From: Desulfurivibrio alkaliphilus
GTDB taxonomy: Bacteria > Desulfobacterota > Desulfobulbia > Desulfobulbales > Desulfurivibrionaceae
Assembly (NCBI GenBank): GCA_011048585.1
Contig: DSDS01000189.1
Coordinates: forward strand, 1 to 13,223
Length of the DNA: 13,223 nt
Reading direction: 5' to 3'
Positions within the stretch are counted from its first letter, which is position 1. Every line of letters begins with the position of its first letter. Below the pieces are notes generated by a model that was not told where the DNA came from, made no database searches, and was given only the letters and a program-made list of their open reading frames with translations. A program made the translations under genes and the position numbers. This document shows positions 1-7,329 of the stretch, piece after piece.

Positions 1-2321
1 TTGCTCCGGGTTTCCTTGAGCAGGGGGATCCCATCCCAGGGAAAGAAACGGGTGGCGGAACTCTCCAGACGGGAAAAGGCGGTGTCCCCGCCCAGAAAGC
101 CCCCGGCGTGTTTCAGGCCGATATCGAAAATCGAACCGCGGGTGGGGTCGATGCGGTTATTGAGGGTGTCCCGCACCAGGCCCAGGCGCAGAAAACTGTT
201 CGCATGGAGGTCAATGGAGTCGGTGATCGCCCGGGGGGCGCCCAGTCTGATGTCACTGAGGGTACTGTCCTCATAACCGTAGCCCCAGTAGAGATTCCAC
301 TTTTCCCCCAGGGGATAGCCGAAGCGCAGGGCGCCTCCGGTGGATTCCTTGGTATAATCGATGTACTCCCTTTCCCAGTTGTACAGGTCAATACCGAAGA
401 GCAGCTTGGAGTCGGCCAGCCGGGGCTCGGTGAAGCTCAGGTTGTAGTGGGTGGCGTTGGCGCTAAGATCGGCCTGCAGGGAGAGCCGCTGACCCTTGCC
501 CATGAAGTTGTCCTGGCTGATCTGGCCCATGAACATCAGCTTATCCATGGAGCTGTAGCCCGCCCCGATGCTGAAGGTGCCGGTGGGCTTCTCCTTGACC
601 TCGATCTGGAGATCCATCAGGTCGTCCCGCATCAGGGCCGGCTCGGGCCGGACATCGATATCCTCGAAGAAGTCCAGCTGCTGCAGGCGTTCCATGCTTT
701 TTCGGATGGCGGAGGTATCCAGAACGCCTCCCTCCTGCACCCGGATCTCCCGGCGGATCACCTTGTCCCGGGTACGGGTGTTGCCGCGAATGGTGATGCG
801 GTTGATGTGTACCAGGGCGTTTTTTTCCAGCTGGAAAACCACGTCGACTTGCCGGGTCTGATCGTCGCGGCTGACCATGGGTTCAACTTCGGCAAAGGCG
901 TAGCCATCCTGGGCGTAGCGGTCGCTTATGCGCATCATGTCGTCCCGCAGCACCTGGCGGCTGAAGTACTCCTCCCCCCGTAGCTTGATCAGTGCCAGCA
1001 ACTCCTCCTCCGGGGCGATCAGCTCCCCCCGCAGTCCGATCTCCCCCACCGTGAAGCGCTCACCCTCCTCGATATTGAAGGTGATGAAGAGCCGGTTGTC
1101 CTCCCGGCTGATCTCCGGGGCCCCGACCCGGGCGTCGATGAAGCCCTGGTTGTGGTAGAAGGCGGCGATCCGGGCCCGGTCCTGCTCCAGGATGTCGGTC
1201 TGGAGCCGGCCGGAGCGGGTGAGCCAGGAGAAGAGTCCCTTGGTCTTGGTGGTCATTACCTTGCGGATCGCCCGGGGGCGGAAGGAGTCATTGCCGGTGA
1301 AGTTGATCCGTTTGATATAGATCCGCTCCCCTTCCTCGATCTCAAAACGGACATCGACCAGACCGGCGGCGGTTTCGGTCGTTGTCGAGGTCACTTGGCT
1401 GTTGTGGTAGCCCTTCTCCTTGTAAAGCTGGATAATGCTCTCCTCGGCCTGGTGTACCAGTCGGGTGTTGATGATGGTGTTGGGCAGCACCGCGATCACT
1501 TCCCGAATGTCACTCTCCTTGAGTTTCCGGTTGCCGCTGATGAGTACCTGGCCGATCACCGGTTTTTCGGTGACGACAAAGGTCAGTTTGGTGCCGGTCG
1601 CGCCCTCCTCAGCCAGCACCTGGATATCGTCAAAAAAACCCATGGCGAAGATCGCCTTGATGTCTTCCTGGATCCTGGTGGGCTCGAGGTGTTCGCCGGC
1701 CTTGCTGGAAACCCGGCGCAGGATTGCCCCGGAGCCGGTCTTGACGTTGCCCTCGATATGGATCGCGCTGATCAGGTCCGCCGCCGGGGCCGGGGGCAGA
1801 ATCTTACGGCTCAGCTCCTTAAGGCCGGGGCCAAGCTGGTCCGGGGACGCGGCCCGGCCGGAAAAATAGCGGACCGGCTCCTCCCGGTTGAGATCGAAAA
1901 GGCTAAGATCGATGCTGAGCTGCTCGCCCAGGCGGGTCAGAGTCCCGGCCGCCAGATAACGGATATGGCTTGGCCACTCCAGGGCCTGGAGAGCCGGGAG
2001 GGAGGGAGGCCAGCCGCCGGGGGCCCTCAGCAGTTCGGCCACCCTGGCCCGGTCGGCCAGACCGCTTCCCAGCTCTTGGAGAATGGCCGTCAGGGCGGTA
2101 TCGCTTTCGGTCGCCAACTCCTCCTCCCCGGCGGGGGCCAGAATCTGCAGGGGCAGAAACAGGGTGTTGGCCGGAGTTGGTTCCGCCGCGGCTGCAATCG
2201 GCAGCGACCAGACAAACAGCAGGACTAAGAGCTGGCAAAAGAGGCGGCGGGTGATCTGGCGAAGAGATAAGGAGTTGGGTGCGATCTTAAACAAGCAGCC
2301 GGGCCAGATTTGCGGCTTCAT
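1..2321 (-). CDS. bamA: Outer membrane protein assembly factor BamA, C-terminus cut by window edge
   Basis: BamA is the central Bam-complex subunit that folds and inserts beta-barrel proteins into the outer membrane. About 773 codons are present. The reading frame stays open to base 1, so most of the C-terminal barrel is missing. The ATG at 2321 begins a long signal peptide (basic residues near 21–26, hydrophobic core 27–42, likely cleavage near AAAA at 43–46). An extra region at about 47–178 follows. Five POTRA repeats then begin near residues 182, 254, 333, 422 and 503, each with the family pattern, for example IHIEGN, VLISGN, INFTGN and ITIRGN. The barrel starts near 580 (GTFSIGAGYSS, then QDNFMGKGQ). 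The region before POTRA1 is absent from enterobacterial BamA and resembles a TolB-N/FlgO-like fold by pattern only. Only a weak CAGG precedes the start. The gene lies downstream of lolD, 108 nt away. Confidence 0.95.
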   Translation of the reverse strand, partial: MKPQIWPGCLFKIAPNSLSLRQITRRLFCQLLVLLFVWSLPIAAAAEPTPANTLFLPLQILAPAGEEELATESDTALTAILQELGSGLADRARVAELLRAPGGWPPSLPALQALEWPSHIRYLAAGTLTRLGEQLSIDLSLFDLNREEPVRYFSGRAASPDQLGPGLKELSRKILPPAPAADLISAIHIEGNVKTGSGAILRRVSSKAGEHLEPTRIQEDIKAIFAMGFFDDIQVLAEEGATGTKLTFVVTEKPVIGQVLISGNRKLKESDIREVIAVLPNTIINTRLVHQAEESIIQLYKEKGYHNSQVTSTTTETAAGLVDVRFEIEEGERIYIKRINFTGNDSFRPRAIRKVMTTKTKGLFSWLTRSGRLQTDILEQDRARIAAFYHNQGFIDARVGAPEISREDNRLFITFNIEEGERFTVGEIGLRGELIAPEEELLALIKLRGEEYFSRQVLRDDMMRISDRYAQDGYAFAEVEPMVSRDDQTRQVDVVFQLEKNALVHINRITIRGNTRTRDKVIRREIRVQEGGVLDTSAIRKSMERLQQLDFFEDIDVRPEPALMRDDLMDLQIEVKEKPTGTFSIGAGYSSMDKLMFMGQISQDNFMGKGQRLSLQADLSANATHYNLSFTEPRLADSKLLFGIDLYNWEREYIDYTKESTGGALRFGYPLGEKWNLYWGYGYEDSTLSDIRLGAPRAITDSIDLHANSFLRLGLVRDTLNNRIDPTRGSIFDIGLKHAGGFLGGDTAFSRLESSATRFFPWDGIPLLKETRS

Positions 2322-2389
2322 GGGGTACCTGATGGGTTGATTTATATTGCGCTGAACTCCGGGCAACCGGCCGGGAGCGGAATCGGAAA

Positions 2390-2418
2390 TCCTTAGCAGG
2401 CATCACTTCTGCTGTCAA
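2390..2418 (-). promoter_or_regulatory. Candidate sigma-70-type promoter for bamA
   Basis: On the minus strand a perfect -35 hexamer TTGACA (2418–2413) is followed after 17 nt by TAAGGA (2395–2390), preceded by TGC as in extended -10 elements. It lies between the lolD stop and the bamA start and predicts a leader of about 60 nt. The -10 match is poor, so function is inferred. It would give bamA expression independent of the upstream lysS–lolCD transcript. A second AT-rich -10-like TATAAA closer to bamA lacks a good -35. Confidence 0.4.
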
Positions 2419-2429
2419 GGGCCAAGATA

Positions 2430-3158
2430 TTAGAGCGAGGGCAGCTGGTCGGCGGAGATCTCCCGCAGGCTGCCCCCTTCCAGACGCAGCACCCGATGCA
2501 GACGGGCGGCCAGCCGATAGTTATGGGTCACCATCACCAGGGCCAGCCCCAGATCCCGGTTCAGTTCCCGGAGTAGCTCAAAAACGGCCTCGCCGGTTTT
2601 GGGGTCCAGGTTGCCGGTGGGCTCATCGGCCAGCAGGAGCCGGGGCCGCATGATCAGGGCCCGGGCGATGGCCACCCGTTGCTGCTCCCCCCCCGAAAGT
2701 TCCCCCACCCGGTGGGTGGTACGGGCCGCCAACTGTACCCGCTCCAGCAGATCAACGGCCCGCTCGCGGGCCGCCCGGGGGGGCAGTCCGGCGATCAGCC
2801 CGGGGAGCATCACGTTTTCCAGGGCGGAAAACTCCGGCAGCAGATGATGGAACTGGAAAATGAAACCGATGGTCCGGTTGCGAAAGGCGGCCAACTGGTC
2901 GGAAGATTGGGCGAAAACGTCGCGGCCCTGGTACAGGACCCGGCCCTGGGAGGGGCGGTCCAAGGTGCCCAGAATATGGAGCAGGGTGGTCTTGCCGCTG
3001 CCGGAACTACCCACCACCGCAATGGTCTCCCCGGCGGCGATCCGCAGGTCGGTACCCCGCAAAACCTCCAGGGAGGAAGGGGGGGGGAAGCGCTTGCCGA
3101 GTTGTTGCAACTCCAGCAGCGGAGCGGCGGTGTCGGTCTGGCGGTCGAGTTTATTCAT
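2430..3158 (-). CDS. lolD: Lipoprotein-releasing ABC transporter ATP-binding protein LolD
   Basis: LolD is the cytoplasmic ATPase of the LolCDE-type complex, which extracts mature outer-membrane lipoproteins from the inner membrane and passes them to LolA. The 242-residue product has a complete ABC ATPase set: Walker A GSSGSGKT at 50–57, Q-loop glutamine 102, signature LSGGE at 154–158, Walker B ending in D178–E179, D-loop NLD at 183–185 and H-loop H212. The stretch HHLLPEFSALENV after the Q-loop is typical of LolD. The ATG at 3158 was chosen because it overlaps the lolC stop by 8 nt (ATGAATAA), fits the usual length (E. coli LolD is about 233 residues) and implies translational coupling. A start at 3221 would add 21 proline-rich residues inside lolC and is unlikely. 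No clear ribosome binding site is present. Confidence 0.95.
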   Translation of the reverse strand: MNKLDRQTDTAAPLLELQQLGKRFPPPSSLEVLRGTDLRIAAGETIAVVGSSGSGKTTLLHILGTLDRPSQGRVLYQGRDVFAQSSDQLAAFRNRTIGFIFQFHHLLPEFSALENVMLPGLIAGLPPRAARERAVDLLERVQLAARTTHRVGELSGGEQQRVAIARALIMRPRLLLADEPTGNLDPKTGEAVFELLRELNRDLGLALVMVTHNYRLAARLHRVLRLEGGSLREISADQLPSL

Positions 3159-4380
3159 AACGCAAGGCCACGGCGGGATCGATTCGGGCCGCCCGCCAAG
3201 AGGGGTAGATGGTGGCGGCAAAGGTGATCAAAACCGCGGCCCCGGCGATGAGGCTCACATCCAGGGGCAGTACCTGGACCGGCAGGGTGGAGATCGGGTA
3301 GATCTCCGGCAGCTCGATAAAGTGGTAGCGGCTCAGGATCTCGCACAGCGACAGGCCGGTGGCCACCCCCAGGCCGGTCCCCACCAGGCCGATCACCAGT
3401 CCTTCATACATAAAGATTCGCATGATGCTGCCGTTGGTGGCGCCCATTGCCTTCAATATGGCGATATCCTTGGTTTTTTCCATCACCACCATGATCAGGG
3501 TACTGACGATGTTGAAGGCGGCCACCATCACCACCAGGGTCATGATCACCGACAGGGCCGCTTTTTCCAGGGCCAGGGCGGAGAAGATGTTGCGGTTCAT
3601 GTTCATCCAGTCCCGGGCGCTGTAGGTTGGTCCCAGTTCGCGGTTGATCTGGGCGGCGATCCGGTCGGCCCGGTTGATGTCATGCACCCGCACCTCCAGG
3701 CCATGCACCGTCTCCCCCAGGTCCATGAAGTCCCGGGCGGTGGCTAGATCGAGATAGGCCAGGGAGGAGTCGTATTCGTACATTCCCGAGGCGAAAATCC
3801 CCACCACCCGGACGGTTTTGATTTTGGGTAGCACCCCCATGGGGGTCAAAGGGCCGGCGGCGGAGATCAGCTTAACCCGCTCGCCCACCAGCACCCCCAG
3901 GTGGGAGGCCAGATCCTTGCCCAGGATAATTCCCGGGGCCTGGCGGCTGCCCGACGGCACCGCCAGATCGGTCAAGGCCCCTACCTCCAGGTATTCGGTC
4001 AGCTTCAGCACCTGGTTGACCGTTTCGGGATCGACTCCGCGGATGATGGCGCCGGTACCTCCCACCCCGCCGGTGATCATGGCCTGGCCGTAGATATAGG
4101 GAGTAACGCCGGTTACTCCGGCAATTCCGGCGATCCGGGCGGCGGCGTCGGGGTAGTCGCTCAGTTCCACCCCGGGCCGCTGGACCACGATATGGGAGTT
4201 GATTCCCAGAATCTTATCCCGAAACTCGGCGGTAAATCCGGTCATCACCGCCAGCACCACGATCAGGGCCGCCACCCCCACCAGGACTCCGGCCACCGAG
4301 ATCAGCGAAATCAGGGAGATAAATCCCTTGCTGCGCTTGGCCTTCAGGTAGCGCCGACTGACAAACCACTCGAAACCCAT
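3151..4380 (-). CDS. lolC: Lipoprotein-releasing ABC transporter permease, LolC/LolE family
   Basis: This is the inner-membrane subunit that works with LolD to release lipoproteins toward the outer membrane. The 409-residue protein has the family layout: the N-terminal signature FVSRRYLKAKR at about 6–16, TM1 at about 21–47, a large periplasmic MacB-like domain at about 48–270, then TM2 (275–300), TM3 (325–349) and TM4 (374–394), ending in the conserved RIDPAVALRYE tail. The coupling-helix region KTKDIAILKAMGAT at 302–315 is well conserved. The ATG at 4380 starts the expected N-terminus and sits 1 nt after the lysS stop. An ATG at 4425 would add 15 atypical residues overlapping lysS. Only one LolC/E gene is seen here. 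It may act as a homodimer, or a second gene may lie elsewhere, so LolF-like use is possible. Confidence 0.92.
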   Translation of the reverse strand: MGFEWFVSRRYLKAKRSKGFISLISLISVAGVLVGVAALIVVLAVMTGFTAEFRDKILGINSHIVVQRPGVELSDYPDAAARIAGIAGVTGVTPYIYGQAMITGGVGGTGAIIRGVDPETVNQVLKLTEYLEVGALTDLAVPSGSRQAPGIILGKDLASHLGVLVGERVKLISAAGPLTPMGVLPKIKTVRVVGIFASGMYEYDSSLAYLDLATARDFMDLGETVHGLEVRVHDINRADRIAAQINRELGPTYSARDWMNMNRNIFSALALEKAALSVIMTLVVMVAAFNIVSTLIMVVMEKTKDIAILKAMGATNGSIMRIFMYEGLVIGLVGTGLGVATGLSLCEILSRYHFIELPEIYPISTLPVQVLPLDVSLIAGAAVLITFAATIYPSWRAARIDPAVALRYE

Positions 4381-4381
4381 G

Positions 4382-5860
4382 CTACTTTTTTTCCGGTCGC
4401 AGATGGGGGAAGAGAATAACGTCACGGATTGAGGGGGCGTCGGTGAGCAGCATCACCAGCCGGTCGATGCCGATCCCTTCCCCGGCCGCCGGCGGCATGC
4501 CGTATTCCAGGGCCCGGAGGAAATCGTCATCCAGCTCGGGAAAGACCTCCTCGTCGGCTCCCCGCTCGGCGATCTGCTTCTCCAGGCGCTGGCGTTGATC
4601 ATCGGGATCGTTGAGCTCGCTGAAGGCGTTGGCGATCTCCCGGCCGGTTACGAAAAGCTCGAAACGGTCCGTTATCTCGGGGTTGTCGGCGTTGCGCCGG
4701 GCCAGGGGTGAGACCTCGGTGGGGTAAGCGGTGATGAAGGTGGGGTCGATCAGCCGCTCCTCCACCAGCAGCTCGAAAAGCTCGGTCTTGACCTTGCCGA
4801 TTCCGGCCTGGGGTTGCAGCTCGACCCCCTTGCTCAAGGCCAGTTTTTTCAGGGCCGCGAAATCGCTCAGCAGCTCCCGGGACAGGCCGCCCACCTTTTC
4901 CAGGGCTTCATCCATGGTATAGCGGCGCCAGGGGGGGGCCAGATCCACCTCTCGGCCCTGATAGCTGATCTGCATGGTGCCGCAGACCTCCATGGCCACC
5001 CAGGAGATCATCTCTTCGGTCAGCTCCATCATATCCTCGTGGGTGGCGTAGGCCTGATAGAACTCCAGCATGGTGAACTCGGGGTTGTGGCGGGTGGAGA
5101 GTCCCTCATTTCTGAAGTTACGGTTGATCTCAAAGACCCGCTCAAAGCCCCCCACCAGCAGCCGTTTCAGGTAAAGCTCCGGGGCGATGCGCAGATAGAG
5201 GTCCATCCCCAGGGCGTTGTGGTGGGTTTTGAAGGGCTTGGCGGTGGCCCCGCCGGCGATGGGTTGCATCATCGGGGTTTCCACCTCGAGAAATCCCCGA
5301 TTGGTGAGAAAATCCCGGACCAGGCGGATGATCTCCACCCGCTTGCGAAAGGTGTCGCGAACCTCGGGATTGACCATCAGGTCCACGTAGCGCCGCCGGT
5401 AGCGGGTTTCGATATCGGTGAGGCCGTGGAATTTCTCCGGCAGGGGCAGCAGTGATTTGGTCAGCAGTTTCAGGGAGAGGGCCTGGATGGTGACCTCGCC
5501 GGTCTTGGTCCGGAACAGCGGCCCGGTGAAGGCGGCGATATCGCCGATATCCAGTTTTTTGAAGATGGCATAGGCGGCATCCCCCACTTCGTCCCGCTTG
5601 ACATGAACCTGGATTCGGCCGGTGCCGTCCTGGAGGTGCAGGAAGGCGGCCTTGCCGAAACGGCGCAGGGCCATGATCCGTCCGGCCACCGACATAGTGC
5701 CGGCGCTCAGGGGGGTGTCGTGGTCGAAATCGTCGGCCGGCAGCAGGTCGATGATCCGATGGCCGGGCTTGAAGTCGTTGGCATAGAGGGTGATTCCCTC
5801 CTTGGCCAGTTCGCCGGCCTTCTGGCGGCGCTGGGCGATGATCTGGTTGCTATCTTCCAT
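4382..5860 (-). CDS. lysS: Lysine--tRNA ligase, class II
   Basis: Lysyl-tRNA synthetase charges tRNA-Lys with lysine in an ATP-dependent reaction in the cytoplasm. The 492-residue product matches the usual bacterial class II length (E. coli is about 505). An N-terminal OB-fold anticodon-binding domain lies at about 55–135 (MSVAGRIMALR, FLHLQDGTGRIQVHV). The catalytic core has the dimer motif region around RGFLEVETPMM (188–198), class II motif 2 around FEINRNFRNEG (243–253) followed by TRHNPEFTMLEFY, and motif 3 near 460–482 (GIGIDRLVMLL). The ATG at 5860 gives the expected N-terminal helix. Upstream there is only a weak purine stretch. It lies 45 nt downstream of the methionine synthase and 1 nt upstream of lolC, so all are probably co-transcribed. 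No truncation or frameshift is seen. Confidence 0.97.
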   Translation of the reverse strand: MEDSNQIIAQRRQKAGELAKEGITLYANDFKPGHRIIDLLPADDFDHDTPLSAGTMSVAGRIMALRRFGKAAFLHLQDGTGRIQVHVKRDEVGDAAYAIFKKLDIGDIAAFTGPLFRTKTGEVTIQALSLKLLTKSLLPLPEKFHGLTDIETRYRRRYVDLMVNPEVRDTFRKRVEIIRLVRDFLTNRGFLEVETPMMQPIAGGATAKPFKTHHNALGMDLYLRIAPELYLKRLLVGGFERVFEINRNFRNEGLSTRHNPEFTMLEFYQAYATHEDMMELTEEMISWVAMEVCGTMQISYQGREVDLAPPWRRYTMDEALEKVGGLSRELLSDFAALKKLALSKGVELQPQAGIGKVKTELFELLVEERLIDPTFITAYPTEVSPLARRNADNPEITDRFELFVTGREIANAFSELNDPDDQRQRLEKQIAERGADEEVFPELDDDFLRALEYGMPPAAGEGIGIDRLVMLLTDAPSIRDVILFPHLRPEKK

Positions 5861-5905
5861 GGTTTTCGCTGGTTCCGTCTTTATCTTAAAAAGGGATGGT
5901 TTGTT

Positions 5906-6994
5906 CTAGCGAGAGTATTTGCCGCGCAGAATCGAGGAAACTTCGCTGGTTAAGGCCAAAACCCGGCCGGCGGCCTCCAGGCTCAGGGAGCCGGTGCCGC
6001 AACTGGGGGTGATCAGGCTGCGGTTTAGGATCCGGGGCAGATCCCAGCGGTTGTCGGTCAGTTGCCCGGCCTGTTCCTCCCAGCGGGCAACCAGGGCCGG
6101 GGCCGTCTCCCGGGCAATCTGCTCCTCCTCGGCGGTGGGGACCAGGCCCCAGGCGATGATGCCGCCCCGCTCAAGAAAGGCATGGAGGGCGGCGCGGCTA
6201 CCGATGAGGCGTTCGAAGTAACTGTAGGCATCGAAACTCAGGATGTCGAGCTTTAAGGAGAGCAGGAAGTCCCAGTCGGTATTGGCGCAGACATGGATGC
6301 CGGCCAGGCCGCCCGCCCCGTGCACCGCCGCGATCACCTCGTTGAGATCGCCGCCGATCTCGGCCAATGAAACAGTGATATAGGATGAGGAGCCCAGACC
6401 GGCCAGGGCCGGCTCATCGAGGAAGATCAGCACCGGCACCCCGAGGGCGGCCAGAAAACGGGTCTGCCAGGCGGCCTTCATGGCCAGGCCCTTGACCACT
6501 ACTTCATGCAGAGCCTGATCGTACCAGGCGTCCTGCTGGTTTTCATCCTTGAGGCCGGTCAGCAGGGTGAAGGGGCCGGTGATCTGGCCCTTAACCGCGC
6601 GCAGTCGGGTTTGAGGCCCGGCCTGGAGACGTTCCCGCAGGTGGTACAGGCCGGGAACCCGCTCCGGGCTGCCGGCAAAGAGGGGGCTTTCCAGTCGTCG
6701 GGGGTCCTCGCCGGCGGCCAGATACTCCTCGAAAAAGGCCAACTGGCGCTCGGGGAAATCGGGGGCGCTGCTCCGGAAAAAGGTGCGGTCATGCTCCTGG
6801 CGGAAACCCGGCAGGTTTTCAGAAAACTGGCGCAGCATTCCCCCCTCGGCGGGATTGCCCGGCAACTGCGGCCAAAGGGGAATCTCCGGGGTGTGGGTCA
6901 GAATCAGGTCCAGGGCCTGGTCATAGTCGTGGAGGGGTAAGCTGCCGATCAGGGTAGCGTTACCCGCCGGCAAAAAGGGCGCTTCCTCGCTCAT
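5906..6994 (-). CDS. Short MetE-like methionine synthase (core-MetE, C-terminal domain only)
   Basis: The 362-residue protein corresponds to the catalytic C-terminal half of cobalamin-independent methionine synthase and lacks the N-terminal half of full-length MetE. Visible family marks are IGSLP near 16–20, the GQITGPFTLL segment at about 136–145, LDEPAL at 192–197, and a metal site made of H234 and C236 (IHVC), D255 (LSFDAY) and C332 (PSCG). In E. coli MetE the zinc ligands are His, Cys, Glu and Cys, so D255 replaces Glu. Characterised core enzymes transfer methyl groups to homocysteine from corrinoid protein rather than methyltetrahydrofolate. That donor is inferred here, not shown. The ATG at 6994 is preferred. 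A start at 7075 would add 27 residues overlapping the promoter region. The likely Shine-Dalgarno is very weak. It may head the lysS–lolCD–bamA transcript. Another UROD/MetE-fold methyltransferase role is possible. Confidence 0.8.
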   Translation of the reverse strand: MSEEAPFLPAGNATLIGSLPLHDYDQALDLILTHTPEIPLWPQLPGNPAEGGMLRQFSENLPGFRQEHDRTFFRSSAPDFPERQLAFFEEYLAAGEDPRRLESPLFAGSPERVPGLYHLRERLQAGPQTRLRAVKGQITGPFTLLTGLKDENQQDAWYDQALHEVVVKGLAMKAAWQTRFLAALGVPVLIFLDEPALAGLGSSSYITVSLAEIGGDLNEVIAAVHGAGGLAGIHVCANTDWDFLLSLKLDILSFDAYSYFERLIGSRAALHAFLERGGIIAWGLVPTAEEEQIARETAPALVARWEEQAGQLTDNRWDLPRILNRSLITPSCGTGSLSLEAAGRVLALTSEVSSILRGKYSR

Positions 6995-7038
6995 GGGAAA
7001 ATATCCGTTTGATTTCCGTGTCAATGATGACGGTGATG

Positions 7039-7055
7039 GTCGCCATTGTGGCGAC
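7039..7055. repeat. Perfect 7-bp inverted repeat in the methionine synthase leader
   Basis: GTCGCCA and TGGCGAC are separated by TTG, giving a compact hairpin-forming or operator-like palindrome. It lies 45 nt upstream of the methionine synthase ATG, inside the leader predicted from the candidate minus-strand promoter. No T-tract follows on either strand, so it is not a standard terminator. Whether it binds a regulator or forms RNA structure is not known. Confidence 0.5.
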
Positions 7056-7065
7056 GGCAGCCGAA

Positions 7066-7094
7066 TAGCTAGCAATAATACGGTGAAAAGTCAA
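7066..7094 (-). promoter_or_regulatory. Candidate promoter for the methionine synthase–lysS–lol operon
   Basis: On the minus strand TTGACT (7094–7089) is followed after 17 nt by TAGCTA (7071–7066), preceded by TGC as in extended -10 elements. An alternative -10, TATTAT (7080–7075), is closer to consensus but has only a weak -35 (TGAATC, 7103–7098). Either would start transcription about 65–75 nt before the ATG at 6994. The placement in the divergent intergenic region supports a promoter here, but the exact element is uncertain. Confidence 0.4.
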
Positions 7095-7137
7095 TCTGAT
7101 TCAGCTGCGTCCGCGTGGCCATCCGGTGGCATCACGC

Positions 7138-7166
7138 TTGACGGCATGGGTAAAGTTGAGTAACAT
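7138..7166 (+). promoter_or_regulatory. Sigma-70-type promoter for tRNA-Leu
   Basis: TTGACG (7138–7143), an optimal 17-nt spacer and TAACAT (7161–7166) form a strong-looking promoter. It ends about 20 nt before the mature 5' end of tRNA-Leu, leaving a leader of roughly 14 nt. No terminator is visible between the tRNA and tig, so it may also drive tig–clpP–clpX–lon. Confidence 0.7.
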
Positions 7167-7186
7167 CAAAAGGTTTTTTTGCGCCC

Positions 7187-7269
7187 GCGAGAGTGGCGGA
7201 ACTGGCAGACGCACTGGACTTAGGATCCAGCGGGCAACCATGGGGGTTCGACTCCCCCCTCTCGCACCA
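7187..7269 (+). tRNA. tRNA-Leu, anticodon UAG
   Basis: The cloverleaf is complete. The acceptor stem GCGAGAG (7187–7193) pairs with CTCTCGC (7259–7265). The anticodon stem CTGGA/TCCAG encloses the loop CTTAGGA with anticodon TAG at 7221–7223. The T arm is GGGGG-TTCGACT-CCCCC. The CCA is encoded at 7267–7269 after discriminator A. The variable arm (7231–7241) is short but class II-like, as expected for leucine. The tRNA reads CUN codons. It sits 60 nt upstream of tig on the same strand. Confidence 0.97.
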
Positions 7270-7270
7270 G

Positions 7271-7298
7271 TTTGTTGCCACGGTTTTTTGCCTAAAAT
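7271..7298 (+). promoter_or_regulatory. Possible secondary promoter for tig
   Basis: A good -10-like TAAAAT (7293–7298) lies about 16 nt after TTTGTT (7271–7276), between tRNA-Leu and tig, and would give a leader of about 25 nt. The -35 match is weak and the spacing is not optimal. No CIRCE-like repeat or heat-shock sigma-32 pattern could be made out here. Confidence 0.25.
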
Positions 7299-7329
7299 CT
7301 TACCAACCCAATACAGACAGGAAGGAAAT

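Noticed and set aside
108..2228. Long plus-strand open frames opposite bamA
   Set aside because: They are antisense to a clearly conserved BamA frame, have low-complexity GC-driven composition and show no recognisable domain. High GC content leaves the opposite strand open.
3159..3221. Upstream start for lolD
   Set aside because: It adds 21 proline-rich residues inside lolC. The ATG at 3158 gives normal length and overlaps the lolC stop as coupled genes do.
7126..7329. Upstream in-frame extension of tig
   Set aside because: It would translate through the promoter and tRNA-Leu. The ATG at 7330 has a strong ribosome binding site and gives the family N-terminus.
7270..7329. CIRCE or sigma-32 heat-shock element before tig
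   Set aside because: I looked for the TTAGCACTC-N9-GAGTGCTAA repeat and for CTTGAA/CCCCAT elements and found no convincing match.
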